The notes beneath the pieces are model-generated. The model made no database searches and was not told where the DNA came from. It was given only the letters and a program-made list of their open reading frames with translations. A stretch of 64,000 bases of DNA, taken from assembly GCA_900766355.1 (NCBI GenBank), contig CAAFVD010000034.1, positions 1-64,000 of the forward strand. Direction: 5' to 3'. Below, piece by piece: positions 1-8,022 of the stretch. The DNA comes from Candidatus Gastranaerophilales bacterium. GTDB lineage: Bacteria > Cyanobacteriota > Vampirovibrionia > Gastranaerophilales > Gastranaerophilaceae. The translations under genes were made by a program, and so were the position numbers. Each line of letters opens with the position of its first letter. The first letter of the stretch is position 1.

Positions 1-923
1 AATGTACGTTCTACGTTGTCTTTCGCTACTGTTTTCAATGTATCGATTTCTGTCTTGATTGCGTTACGTTCTTGTTCAAGAGCTGCGATATCTGTATCGA
101 ATTTCTTATCTTTTGCGTTTATCTTAGCCATATCAGCTTCATATTTAGCTTCAGCTTTTTTAAGTTTAGTTTCGTCAGAAACTTGTTGAAGTGCTGCATC
201 TGTTGCTACGTTTACTTCATCAGCTGCACCAGTGATATTATCACCTGTCATTTTGTGAAGAACAATAAATCCTTCATTAACCATATTTGTTAAATATGTT
301 GAACTATTAAATTGATTTGCTTCATCTGCAGTAGGCTTATAATCTGCACCTTTTGCTTTGTCAGTTTCTGTTGCTGATACATCTACAGCGATAAATGCCT
401 CTGTAGCTTTACCATGTTTTGCAACACATTCAGCCATTTCATTATATAGTGTTTTGTATGATGCAGAAGCACCTAGTGTGTCACCTAGTTTTGTTGCAAA
501 TAATGCTGCTTTTGCTTCGTCTACTGATGTATAAGAACCAGCTGCACCTGCAACAGTATACATACCATCTGCGCCTTTTGTAGGTGTTGAACCACTTGCT
601 GTATTGTATGCTTGAATTTGAGCTAATGTACAATACATTTGATTTGTTGCAATATTGTGCATAATGTAATCTGATTTTGCTTCGCCTGTTGCAGTTACTA
701 AATCTTTAACTGTTGCATCTTTGTAAGAAGCTGAACCATCTGCACCAATAATTTTGTATTGGATTTTTTGTTCGTTAAGAGCGTCTTCATACTCGTTGTA
801 AACTTGTGTTGACTTGTTAGCCATTTGAAGCTTTTGAGCTTCTAATTTTTGAGCTTTGTACTCAATGTCATGCATTCTCGCTGTTAGAGAAAGCAACCTT
901 GCTTGTGATGCTGCTAAACCCAT
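1..923 (-). CDS. Lineage-specific coiled-coil protein of unknown function (C-terminus cut by window edge)
   Basis: I do not know the function. The ATG at 923-921 follows a GGAGT ribosome site, and the frame stays open for 307 codons to the window edge. The N-terminus reads MGLAASQARLLSLTAR and continues as an amphipathic helix rich in Glu, Lys, Gln and Ala. The middle is Ala/Thr/Gly rich, and the last ~100 residues are a Lys/Glu/Asp heptad-like coiled coil. There is no signal peptide or membrane segment. From memory, proteins with this N-terminus occur in several copies in Gastranaerophilales genomes, and the helix-core-helix plan recalls secreted or flagellar rod and hook-type proteins; that comparison is inference. 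The gene faces away from the small gene at 1198, and its leader contains a hairpin at 957-974. Confidence 0.8.
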   Translation of the reverse strand, partial: MGLAASQARLLSLTARMHDIEYKAQKLEAQKLQMANKSTQVYNEYEDALNEQKIQYKIIGADGSASYKDATVKDLVTATGEAKSDYIMHNIATNQMYCTLAQIQAYNTASGSTPTKGADGMYTVAGAAGSYTSVDEAKAALFATKLGDTLGASASYKTLYNEMAECVAKHGKATEAFIAVDVSATETDKAKGADYKPTADEANQFNSSTYLTNMVNEGFIVLHKMTGDNITGAADEVNVATDAALQQVSDETKLKKAEAKYEADMAKINAKDKKFDTDIAALEQERNAIKTEIDTLKTVAKDNVERT

Positions 924-956
924 AATGTTACTCCTTTTCCTAATTTTTCTTTTTCT

Positions 957-974
957 TTTACGGACCCCCATCCG
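957..974 (-). promoter_or_regulatory. Leader hairpin upstream of the 923 gene
   Basis: TACGGA and TCCGTA pair around a CCCCCA loop about 35-50 nt upstream of the start codon at 923. A neighbouring CGTATG/CATACG pair (971-976 with 994-999) overlaps the right arm, so two alternative folds are possible. I do not recognise a known riboswitch. Confidence 0.35.
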
Positions 975-1132
975 TATGTCTTTGTTTACGGCATACGTTA
1001 ATAAAAACTTTAGCTTTTTAATTCATCTCTTTACATTTCGTTACATAACACGTCTAAAACTCAGCCATATCAACAATTTAAAATTTATACATTTTAAATT
1101 TGTAAACAAATGTAAACAGGTATTTAAAAAAA

Positions 1133-1168
1133 GTCAATTCTACAAAACAAAAAATCTTTATATATACA
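1133..1168 (+). promoter_or_regulatory. ECF-like two-block promoter (copy 1)
   Basis: GTCAATT at 1133-1139, then 16 bp, then CTTTATATATACA at 1156-1168. The blocks and the spacing match those at 23489 and 63284. GTAAACA lies 31 bp further upstream at 1102-1108, inside the palindrome TTTGTAAACAAA, and occurs again at 1112. The site should drive the gene at 1198. Confidence 0.6.
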
Positions 1169-1197
1169 CAGGGGATAAATTAAGGGGATTAAGTAAT

Positions 1198-1440
1198 ATG
1201 GCTATTGGTGCAAAAGATTATATTGATAAGTTATTAGTTAAAAAATATTCTGACAAACAAGTTGATAAACATGAAATTACAGAATCCGCAATCTCTGCTG
1301 ATGATGTTATGCGTATTATGAATTATGTTTCAACAAATACAATGACTCAAATGAAGCTTTCAAGACGTCTTTCTATCGCTTGTTATGCAGTTAATGCAAT
1401 GTCTGCTAATTATAATCAAAGACCACGTTTAGTTGGTTAA
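1198..1440 (+). CDS. Small protein of unknown function, 80 aa
   Basis: Function unknown. The ATG at 1198 is preceded by AAGGGG and by the two-block promoter at 1133-1168. The product begins MAIGAKDYIDKLLVKKY and is soluble, mixed-charge and probably all-helical. The run VMRIMNYVSTNTMTQMKLSR in its middle looks amphipathic. It has no signal peptide, no cysteines beyond one near the C-terminus, and no catalytic motif I recognise. A longer reading in the same frame from 856 is open, but it overlaps the divergent coding sequence and the promoter, so I reject it. The bidirectional terminator at 1487-1517 closes the unit. The shared promoter places it in the same putative regulon as the genes at 7672, 23561, 55951 and 63345. 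Confidence 0.75.
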   Translation: MAIGAKDYIDKLLVKKYSDKQVDKHEITESAISADDVMRIMNYVSTNTMTQMKLSRRLSIACYAVNAMSANYNQRPRLVG

Positions 1441-1486
1441 ATAAAAGTTTAATTATTTTTCTCTACGTTAATATACTAAGTGTAAA

Positions 1487-1517
1487 AATAGGCTAGCAAA
1501 TATATTGCTAGCCTATT
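1487..1517. terminator. Bidirectional intrinsic terminator
   Basis: A perfect 13-bp stem (AATAGGCTAGCAA with its complement) encloses a 5-nt loop. It lies between the convergent small gene (ends 1440) and fliN (ends 1538). The flanks are A/T rich on both sides. Confidence 0.85.
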
Positions 1518-1537
1518 GTGTTTAAAATATTAATAAA

Positions 1538-2026
1538 TTAATTATTTGTTGAATCATGAACTGTTTTAAGTCTTTCTTCAGGTGCAGCAATACTTGTAAT
1601 TCTTAACCCAAAATTATCTTCAATTACAACAACCTCACCAAATGCAACAAGTTTACCATTGGCAAACAATTCAACAGGTTCACCTGCCAATTTATCTAAG
1701 CTAATAATAGAACCTCTAGTTAATTCTAAAACTTTTTTAAAAGGTAATTCTGTTCTACCTAGTTCTACTGACATAAGAAGATTGACATTCATTAATAAAT
1801 CAAGGTTTCTATTTTCTTTTCCATGTACATTTTCTTCTTCATCGAAAGATGCGAATTTTACTGGCTGAACAGTAACAGGAGTTTCTTCTTCTGTCTTTTG
1901 TACAGAAGAATCAGTATATGAAGATGTTTCTGAGGCATTATTTATAACATCAGCATCAAGACCTTCTGTAAAATTATTTAAGTCTTGATTATTTTGCTCA
2001 TTTTGTTGTTCATCATCAAACATCAA
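1538..2026 (-). CDS. fliN: Flagellar motor switch protein FliN
   Basis: FliN forms the lower part of the flagellar C-ring and takes part in export and direction switching. The last ~85 residues form a SpoA (surface presentation of antigens) domain, with the typical pattern VNLLMSVELGRTELPFKKVL, then GSIISLDKLAGEPVEL and NGKLVAFGEVVVIEDNFGLRI. The first ~75 residues are an Asn/Gln/Glu-rich linker (DDEQQNEQNNQD...), longer than in enteric FliN and more like the extended FliN/FliY forms. There is no CheC phosphatase domain. The gene lies 8 nt downstream of fliM and is the last gene of the motA-motB-fliL-fliM-fliN run. Confidence 0.93.
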   Translation of the reverse strand: MMFDDEQQNEQNNQDLNNFTEGLDADVINNASETSSYTDSSVQKTEEETPVTVQPVKFASFDEEENVHGKENRNLDLLMNVNLLMSVELGRTELPFKKVLELTRGSIISLDKLAGEPVELFANGKLVAFGEVVVIEDNFGLRITSIAAPEERLKTVHDSTNN

Positions 2027-2034
2027 ACTTCCCC

Positions 2035-3024
2035 CTACTCATAATTTCTCATCAAATCATACATTTCATCATAGACATCTGTTATTTTAACACAAACATT
2101 GTCTTTTAATAATCCTGGTCTTGCAAAGAATTTTTTTACGCCATTAATTTTTACAATCAAATCTTGATCAATTGTATTATCAAGTTTAAGAATATCACCA
2201 ACTGATAATTTCATAAATTCTTCTAGAGTAATTTCACAAGACCCAAAAGATGCTCTTATATCCATCATTGAAGGATTCAACTTATGAATCATTCTTTGTC
2301 GTTCTTCACTAGTTGCAACAATACCTTTCGTTTGGAATATATGTTGTGAAGTTAAATGAGGAATAACTGTTTCCAAAACAGGATATGGAAAACATAAACT
2401 TGCTAAACCAAATGTTTTTTCATTTACCTGAATTTCAAAAGTTAACAAAGCAACGATTTCACCAGGAGCTGCAACTTGTACTGATTGAAACCCATTTTCA
2501 AGTCCAACAATTGCATATTCAATAGGCATAATGCTAGTCCAAGAATCATTAAGCGTCTTGATAATGATATTAATTATTTTTTTAGTTAATGAGGTTTCAA
2601 CATCAGTTAACTCTTTATATTGATTGCTTGCATCACCTTTGCCACCTAACATTCTATCTACAATACAAGACAAAACTTCGTATGTAATTCCAAAAAGAAT
2701 TTGCCCAGGTAATGGATTGAATTCAAAAATACCAACACTCATACTTGGTGGCATAGAGTTCACAAACTCATCATAAGTAAGTTGGTCAACAGAAACGACA
2801 TCAACATTAACCTTCATTCTGAGATAACCTGTTAATAACATAGAAATTTGTTTTGAGAACTCTCTATGAATATCTTGCAATGCTCTTAACGTATCTTTCG
2901 CAAATTTATCAGGACGTCTGAAATTGTAGAGTTTATATCCCTTTTTAAACTCATTTACATCAATACCTTCTGAAAATATTGAATCTTCTGTTCTTATATC
3001 TGTGTTTTTATTATTGTTTTCCAT
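2035..3024 (-). CDS. fliM: Flagellar motor switch protein FliM
   Basis: FliM is the middle C-ring protein that binds phosphorylated CheY and contacts FliG and FliN. The 329-residue length is normal. The N-terminal part carries a short acidic segment where a CheY-binding helix would sit (EDSIFSEGIDVNEF), though the usual LSQxEID motif is only weakly matched. The middle domain has the CheC-like fold pattern (PLPGQILFGITYEVLSCIVDRMLGGKG), and the C-terminus is a SpoA domain (LEEFMKLSVGDILKLDNTIDQDLIVKING). It sits 18 nt downstream of fliL and 8 nt upstream of fliN, consistent with one transcript. Confidence 0.95.
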   Translation of the reverse strand: MENNNKNTDIRTEDSIFSEGIDVNEFKKGYKLYNFRRPDKFAKDTLRALQDIHREFSKQISMLLTGYLRMKVNVDVVSVDQLTYDEFVNSMPPSMSVGIFEFNPLPGQILFGITYEVLSCIVDRMLGGKGDASNQYKELTDVETSLTKKIINIIIKTLNDSWTSIMPIEYAIVGLENGFQSVQVAAPGEIVALLTFEIQVNEKTFGLASLCFPYPVLETVIPHLTSQHIFQTKGIVATSEERQRMIHKLNPSMMDIRASFGSCEITLEEFMKLSVGDILKLDNTIDQDLIVKINGVKKFFARPGLLKDNVCVKITDVYDEMYDLMRNYE

Positions 3025-3042
3025 TACTATTAATGACCAATT

Positions 3043-3660
3043 CTATTGAATTATAAATTGTCCAAAACTTACTCGTAACACTTCGTTTTGTCCTGCTAAT
3101 ATACCATTTACTGCTGCCATAATTTGTTCTTTTGCAAGTTCTTTTCCAGCTGCAGTTGAAAGTTCAACGGCAGTTTTGCTTGACAAGTTTGTAATAACTG
3201 CATCTCTAATCGCTGGTTTGTATTCAGCAAGTTTCTTTTCTAAACCAGTTTGAGCTGGTGCAGCTTCTTCTCCACCATGTTCGCCTTCTTTTTTTGCACC
3301 CTCAGTAGTTGTTTCTTCAGATTCAGCTTGTGTAATCTCTAAAGCAATATTTGTTTTTAAATATCTGCGTTGATTTTCATCGGCTAAATTCAAAACAAAA
3401 TCACCCAAATCTACAATAACACCATGCTTAACTTGTTCAGTATCTTCATCATCCATTGCACTAGCATCATCAGATACACCATTTATGCTTGCAAGCTTTG
3501 AGTTTAACAAGTTTGTTTGAATAATAAAGTTTGCACAAGTAAAAATTATACAAAGCAAAACTGTTGAAATAATGTTAATAGTAACCGTTTTAAGAAACTC
3601 ATTACTTCCTTTATTATTTCTTACCACTTGTGGTTTTAAATCCATATCATCGTTAGTCAT
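3043..3660 (-). CDS. fliL: Flagellar basal body-associated protein FliL
   Basis: FliL is an inner-membrane protein that surrounds and stabilises the stator. After ~25 polar residues one membrane helix follows (TVTINIISTVLLCIIFTCAN). The periplasmic domain contains the FliL pattern VDLGDFVLNLADENQRRYLKTNIALEI and ends in RVSFGQFIIQ. A Glu/Gly/Ala-rich insertion (roughly residues 120-140, TTTEGAKKEGEHGGEEAAP) interrupts it and looks like a disordered loop. I chose ATG 3660, which has a GGAGA site 6 nt upstream. A TTG at 3672 is in frame but would overlap motB and its own ribosome site. The gene starts 1 nt after the motB stop, so translation is probably coupled. Confidence 0.88.
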   Translation of the reverse strand: MTNDDMDLKPQVVRNNKGSNEFLKTVTINIISTVLLCIIFTCANFIIQTNLLNSKLASINGVSDDASAMDDEDTEQVKHGVIVDLGDFVLNLADENQRRYLKTNIALEITQAESEETTTEGAKKEGEHGGEEAAPAQTGLEKKLAEYKPAIRDAVITNLSSKTAVELSTAAGKELAKEQIMAAVNGILAGQNEVLRVSFGQFIIQ

Positions 3661-3661
3661 T

Positions 3662-4303
3662 TTAATCTCCAATATTATTTTCTAATATGATTATATCAAC
3701 TCTTCTATTCTTTATTCTACCACTATTTGATGTATTATCAGCTACAGGTGCATATTCTCCATATCCTACTGCTGACAATCTTTTTGGGTTTATTCTTTTT
3801 GACTTAACAAGATAATTTATTACACTCGTTGCTCTTGCCGTAGATAATTCCCAATTTGATGAATATTTTGCCGATTTTATCGGTAATGAATCTGTATGCC
3901 CTTCTATTATAACAGGATTATCTGTTTTTGACAAAATATCTATTATCTTATTAAGAGATTCTGTTGCCTCAGGTCGTAACTCAGTTTCAGCCGAACCAAA
4001 AAGGATATCATCTTTTAATCTCACTATCAATCCTCTTGAATCCTTCAAAAGAAGAACATTATTATCGTTTTTGAACTCATTCAATAATTCTTTTTGTAGT
4101 TCGGGCATTTCTACAGGTTTATAACGCTTGATTTCACCTATTGTTGTATTTTGTTTTGTTGTCTGAATATTATTTTTATTTTCTACATTGTTTACTGCAT
4201 ACATAACCAAAAACAATGCAAGAAGTAATGTTACTAAATCAGCATAAGAGATAACCCAACGATTTATATAATCTTTTGAATTATTGTAATAATTTTCTCG
4301 CAT
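3662..4303 (-). CDS. motB: Flagellar motor stator protein MotB
   Basis: MotB anchors the stator to peptidoglycan and carries the ion-accepting aspartate. The N-terminus has one membrane helix with the conserved Asp near residue 22 (RWVISYADLVTLLLALFLVM). The C-terminal OmpA-like peptidoglycan-binding domain includes IIEGHTDSLPIKSAKYSSNW, the Arg-rich LSTARATSVINYL, and RRVDIII. At 213 residues it is shorter than E. coli MotB, mainly through a short linker. Its ATG overlaps the motA stop by one base (TAATG), so MotA and MotB translation is probably coupled. Confidence 0.95.
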   Translation of the reverse strand: MRENYYNNSKDYINRWVISYADLVTLLLALFLVMYAVNNVENKNNIQTTKQNTTIGEIKRYKPVEMPELQKELLNEFKNDNNVLLLKDSRGLIVRLKDDILFGSAETELRPEATESLNKIIDILSKTDNPVIIEGHTDSLPIKSAKYSSNWELSTARATSVINYLVKSKRINPKRLSAVGYGEYAPVADNTSNSGRIKNRRVDIIILENNIGD

Positions 4304-5064
4304 TATATTTGACCTCTATCATGAGATTTTGTATAAGCTAATAATTTTTCTTCAAGTATAGTTGGACTTTCTTGAAGGCATATCGAAACAATACCTTGCA
4401 AAATCAATTCTTTGAATAAAATCTTTTCTCTAGTTCGTTGTTTCAAATTTCCAGCTATTGGCAAAAACAATATATTAGCAATACCCACACCATACAATGT
4501 AGAAACAAATGCCGTTGCAATACCATACCCAAGAGTATCAATTGCAGTTAAATCTTTTAATACATTAATTAGCCCAAATACTGCACCAACCAAACCAAAC
4601 GTAGGCGCATACCCTCCAAGCGCTTCAAAAACCCTAGAGCTAATTAATTCTTCTTCCTCTTCATAAGATATTTCAGAAGAAAGAATATCATAGATTAATT
4701 GAGGATTTCCAATATCAACAACCAATTGTAACCCTCTTGCTAAAAAATTGTCATTTACTTCGTTTAGCACATTTCCTAAAGCAAGAAGTCCTTTTTTTCT
4801 TGCATAAATTGAAAGTTGCATTATTTCCTTAATAATTTCATTTGTGTTAGATTTTTCTCTTTTAAATATACCAATAGCATTTTGTATTGCAATTAACAAA
4901 GTCTTTTTATCAAAATTCAGGATTGTAGCGCAAAAAGTACCTCCCAGAACAATTATAAATGCCGTTGGTTGCAACAACATACGAATAGATAATCCGTTCG
5001 CAATTTGTCCCGAAAATACAGCTATCACACCTATTACGCCTAATAACAGAATCCCTAAATTCAC
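4303..5064 (-). CDS. motA: Flagellar motor stator protein MotA
   Basis: MotA is the four-helix stator subunit that, with MotB, conducts ions and turns the rotor. Visible features are the N-terminal helix (LGILLLGVIGVIAVFSG), the LQPTAFIIVLGGTF helix, the cytoplasmic loop with YARKKGLLAL, and the C-terminal pair PTFGLVGAVFGLINVL and GYGIATAFVSTLYGVGIANI. The length is 253 residues. I chose the GTG at 5064 because AGAGAGGG lies just upstream. An upstream in-frame GTG at 5094 would add ten polar residues and remove that site. The gene is first in the stator/C-ring run and is divergent from the amidase at 5154. Confidence 0.93.
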   Translation of the reverse strand: MNLGILLLGVIGVIAVFSGQIANGLSIRMLLQPTAFIIVLGGTFCATILNFDKKTLLIAIQNAIGIFKREKSNTNEIIKEIMQLSIYARKKGLLALGNVLNEVNDNFLARGLQLVVDIGNPQLIYDILSSEISYEEEEELISSRVFEALGGYAPTFGLVGAVFGLINVLKDLTAIDTLGYGIATAFVSTLYGVGIANILFLPIAGNLKQRTREKILFKELILQGIVSICLQESPTILEEKLLAYTKSHDRGQI

Positions 5065-5139
5065 GATAATCCCTCTCTGACAAAATAATCGCACGTATTT
5101 CGGGTTTTGGATATCCTCTATTAATATGAATTTTTGTTG

Positions 5140-5153
5140 TATAATAACACCGT
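5140..5153 (+). promoter_or_regulatory. -10 box just upstream of the amidase start
   Basis: TATAAT at 5140-5145 is followed by only 8 nt before the ATG at 5154. This predicts a leaderless or almost leaderless transcript without a ribosome-binding site. Confidence 0.6.
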
Positions 5154-6485
5154 ATGAAAAAGTTGTTACTTATTTTTATTTTAACATTTTTAAGTTTACC
5201 ATCATTTGCGTATGATGTAGCTTTCCCTTTAGATAAAGAGCTTACCCTTGAACAAGATGGAATATTTTTTGTAGGAAAAGCTAACAAAAAAGAAAACGTA
5301 TGGATTAATGATAAAAAAGTAGATATCAAAAAAAATGGTTCTTTTGCTGAAACTTTTAAATTATTAATCGGGGATAATATTTTTTACGTTGGTAATGATG
5401 AAAACCGAAAACAAGATAAATATATAATTACACGAGTTAAATCAAAAGATTCCCAAACAAAATTATCAGAATTTTCGACACAAGATTACAAAACTACATG
5501 TAATAATGTTATTTTACGTGCAACACCAATTGACTTTGGAATGAACAGATTGGGATATTTACCTAAAAATACAGATTTACAAATTACAGGAACAAAGAAT
5601 GAATTTTCTAGAGTTTATTTAAACAAAAACCTTTCAGGCTGGGTTATGACAAAACAAATCATGCCGGAGCAAAGAGAAAACACTACTGTTGGCGAATACA
5701 GAGGTGAAAGCATAAACTCAGATTCTAATAATATTGTTTATTGTTATAAATTTTCAAAGAATCTACCATATTCTGTAGTGCTAAACAATAACCGTTTAAT
5801 GATAGATGTTTATAATGTTGAGAACAGACCAAACGAAACTTTTCATTCAGAACTAATTTTGCCTAACCCAAATTGCTATAGTGCAAAAATGAATGACGGG
5901 ATTTTGAGTATCGGAGTACAACAAAACATTCTAAAACATATCAAAATAGTAATAGATGCAGGACATGGCGGGAAAGAACCTGGAGCAGTTGGTTGTCTGG
6001 GTGATATAGAAAAAGACATGAACTTAAAAACCGCAAAAGCTCTTAAAAATGAACTCAAATCAAAAGGATATGATGTTGTTATGACAAGAAAATCCGACAA
6101 ATTTGTATCACTAAATGATAGAGTTAATTATGCGATTTCAAAACATGGAATTATTTTTATCAGCTTACACATGAATTCAATCCCTGAAAGTGCTGACCCA
6201 AACACCCATAAAGGTACAGGAACGTATTATTATACAGATTTTTCAAAACCATTAGCAGAAAATATACAAACAGAAACCGTTAAATCATTGGGAACAAAAG
6301 ACAACGGAATTACTCAAGCAAGCTTTGCAGTTATTCGTCCAACAGAATATGTTGGGGTACTGGTAGAAACGGCTTATATGGTAAACCCTGAAGATGTAGA
6401 ATTGTATAAATCAAAAGATTTCTTCAAAAAAGTTGCAATAGGCGTTGCAAACGGTGTTAATAAATATTTAAAAGAGTTACAATAA
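5154..6485 (+). CDS. Exported N-acetylmuramoyl-L-alanine amidase (Amidase_3)
   Basis: Cleaves the amide bond between MurNAc and L-alanine of the stem peptide in peptidoglycan, with roles in cell separation and remodelling. A signal peptide is clear (MKKLLLIFILTFLSLPSFAY). Residues ~25-95 look like a beta-rich wall-binding domain, and ~115-170 resemble an SH3-like domain (LRATPIDFGMNRLGYLPKNT). The Amidase_3 domain fills residues ~265-443 with zinc ligands in VIDAGHGGKEPGA, the first Glu (DIEKDMNL), the His in ISLHMNS and the catalytic Glu in LVETAYMVNPED. It is divergent from motA. The short promoter gap suggests leaderless translation. Confidence 0.92.
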   Translation: MKKLLLIFILTFLSLPSFAYDVAFPLDKELTLEQDGIFFVGKANKKENVWINDKKVDIKKNGSFAETFKLLIGDNIFYVGNDENRKQDKYIITRVKSKDSQTKLSEFSTQDYKTTCNNVILRATPIDFGMNRLGYLPKNTDLQITGTKNEFSRVYLNKNLSGWVMTKQIMPEQRENTTVGEYRGESINSDSNNIVYCYKFSKNLPYSVVLNNNRLMIDVYNVENRPNETFHSELILPNPNCYSAKMNDGILSIGVQQNILKHIKIVIDAGHGGKEPGAVGCLGDIEKDMNLKTAKALKNELKSKGYDVVMTRKSDKFVSLNDRVNYAISKHGIIFISLHMNSIPESADPNTHKGTGTYYYTDFSKPLAENIQTETVKSLGTKDNGITQASFAVIRPTEYVGVLVETAYMVNPEDVELYKSKDFFKKVAIGVANGVNKYLKELQ

Positions 6486-6498
6486 TTAATCAATATGA

Positions 6499-6510
6499 TA
6501 TAATATTTTT
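6499..6510 (+). promoter_or_regulatory. -10 box of ruvB, leaderless geometry
   Basis: TATAAT at 6499-6504, then 6 nt, then ATG at 6511. There is no Shine-Dalgarno sequence in the gap. A weak -35 (TTACAA, 6477-6482) lies 16 bp upstream. Confidence 0.65.
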
Positions 6511-7575
6511 ATGGCAATATTATCAGATGACAACGATTTTGGGAAACAATTACCAAAACAAAAAAATCCTATAATCAAAACAGAAAGTATAGAATATGAC
6601 AAAACTTTTGAAAACAGTATTCGTCCAAAGAGTTTTGATGACTATATCGGACAATCTGCACTCAAAGAAACGCTACAAATTTCTATAGAGGCCGCAAAAT
6701 TAAGAGAAAAACCTCTTGACCATTTATTGTTTTATGGGCCTCCAGGGTTAGGAAAAACTACGTTGGCAGGTGTTATTGCTCAACAAATGGGTGCAGAAAT
6801 CAAAATAACTTCAGCACCAGCATTAGAACGTCCTAGAGATATTATAGGAATCCTTATGTCATTAAAAGGTGGTGAGATATTATTCATTGATGAAATCCAC
6901 CGTTTGAACAAAGTTGCAGAAGAAATATTGTATCCTGCAATGGAGGATTTTTTCCTTGATATGACAACAGGGAAATCTCAAACAGTAAAGACATTAAGAG
7001 TTCCCTTACCTAAATTCACTTTGATTGGTGCTACAACAAAAGCTGGCGAACTTTCTGGGCCTTTGAGAGATAGATTTGGAATAATATATCGCTTACAGTT
7101 CTATTCAATAGAAGAACTTTCTGCCGTAATCAAACGAACAGCGTCTATACTTGATATTCAAATCACAGAAGATGGTGCAGAGGCTATTGCAAGGCGTTCA
7201 AGAGGTACACCAAGAATTGCGAACAGACTTGTTAAGAGAGTTGCTGATTTTGCTCTAATCAAATTTGATGGAGTGATAACAGATGAAGTTGCAAATTCAT
7301 CTTTAGATATTCTAAATATTGATGAATTTGGTTTAGATACAACCGACAGAGCTTTGTTAAATTTGATTATAGAAAAATATGACGGAGGGCCAGTAGGTAT
7401 TGAAACCATTGCGGCAGCCTTAAGCGAAGATGTAAGAACATTAGAGGACGTCTGTGAACCTTACCTTTTACAAGCTGGTTTACTTCAACGTACACCAAGA
7501 GGTAGAAAGGTTTCACCAGAAGGTTATAGACATTTAGGAATAAAGATAGACACTGTACAACAATCCTTATTTTAA
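6511..7575 (+). CDS. ruvB: Holliday junction branch-migration helicase RuvB
   Basis: RuvB is the hexameric AAA+ motor that, with RuvA, migrates Holliday junctions. The 354-residue protein has the family signatures: IRPKSFDDYIGQ near residue 40, Walker A GPPGLGKTTLA, Walker B LFIDEIHRL, sensor 1 LIGATTKAG, the arginine-finger region GPLRDRFGI, sensor 2 RGTPRIANRL, and the winged-helix end LLQAGLLQRTPRGR. It stands alone here; ruvA and ruvC are not adjacent. The start is the ATG 6 nt after a TATAAT box. Confidence 0.98.
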   Translation: MAILSDDNDFGKQLPKQKNPIIKTESIEYDKTFENSIRPKSFDDYIGQSALKETLQISIEAAKLREKPLDHLLFYGPPGLGKTTLAGVIAQQMGAEIKITSAPALERPRDIIGILMSLKGGEILFIDEIHRLNKVAEEILYPAMEDFFLDMTTGKSQTVKTLRVPLPKFTLIGATTKAGELSGPLRDRFGIIYRLQFYSIEELSAVIKRTASILDIQITEDGAEAIARRSRGTPRIANRLVKRVADFALIKFDGVITDEVANSSLDILNIDEFGLDTTDRALLNLIIEKYDGGPVGIETIAAALSEDVRTLEDVCEPYLLQAGLLQRTPRGRKVSPEGYRHLGIKIDTVQQSLF

Positions 7576-7601
7576 CAAATGTAACGATTTTGAAAAATTT
7601 A

Positions 7602-7630
7602 GTCAATTCTAAAGGTTCATCATGCTTATA
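7602..7630 (+). promoter_or_regulatory. Possible ECF-like promoter (copy 2, weaker match)
   Basis: GTCAATT at 7602-7608 within AGTCAATTCTA, the same 11-mer as at 1132-1142. CTTATA starts at 7625, exactly 23 bp after the first block, as in the other copies. The second block diverges from CTTTATATATACA. GTAACG lies 21 bp upstream at 7581. Confidence 0.4.
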
Positions 7631-7671
7631 GAAGGTGTGAAGAATGTAGGTAAAATCCAAGGAGAAATTTT

Positions 7672-7956
7672 ATGAAATTATTTGGCTCTAAAGATGCAAA
7701 AACAAATCCAATTAACCAACTAAAAAATGTTTCTAGTCCGATACAACCAAATGACGTTGAAGATATTAATTTTGTATCAGAATCATCAGGAGTAAAACCT
7801 GTTGAGCTTGATGATTTCTTTGAATTTCTTGACCAAAAGACAGTCCAAAAGATTATGGAAACACCTGCGGAAGCTCGTGCTAGAATCACTCAAGATGTTG
7901 CACAAATGGAATATGAAACAGACGGTGCAAGAGCAATTCTTAATTCACTTGGATGA
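7672..7956 (+). CDS. Small acidic protein of unknown function, 94 aa
   Basis: Function unknown. The ATG at 7672 has a strong AAGGAGA site. The first ~45 residues look disordered and polar (SKDAKTNPINQLKN...). The rest is probably helical: ELDDFFEFLDQKTVQKIME, then ETPAEARARITQDVAQME. There is no signal peptide, membrane helix or cysteine. It lies 97 nt after ruvB and should have its own promoter (see 7602-7630). The compact, acidic, probably helical C-terminus would fit a small adaptor or regulator, but nothing in the sequence decides this. Confidence 0.75.
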   Translation: MKLFGSKDAKTNPINQLKNVSSPIQPNDVEDINFVSESSGVKPVELDDFFEFLDQKTVQKIMETPAEARARITQDVAQMEYETDGARAILNSLG

Positions 7957-7996
7957 TTATTCTATTTAATTGATTGAAAACACCTTATGACTCTTA

Positions 7997-8002
7997 TATA
8001 AT
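7997..8002 (+). promoter_or_regulatory. -10 box for the DUF475/rlmN unit
   Basis: TATAAT at 7997-8002, followed by a ~15 nt leader carrying AAGAGGT before the ATG at 8023. This is an ordinary led transcript, in contrast to the leaderless promoters elsewhere in the window. Confidence 0.5.
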
Positions 8003-8022
8003 TACTCTCAAGAGGTAGTTAT

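Noticed and set aside
856..1197. Possible longer N-terminus for the small gene at 1198
   Set aside because: The frame is open, but it runs through the divergent coding sequence, the hairpin and the ECF-like promoter; the start at 1198 has a ribosome site.
3661..3672. TTG start for fliL
   Set aside because: It would overlap motB and consume the GGAGA ribosome site that serves the ATG at 3660.
5065..5094. Upstream GTG start for motA
   Set aside because: It adds ten residues unlike MotA and destroys the AGAGAGGG site before the GTG at 5064.
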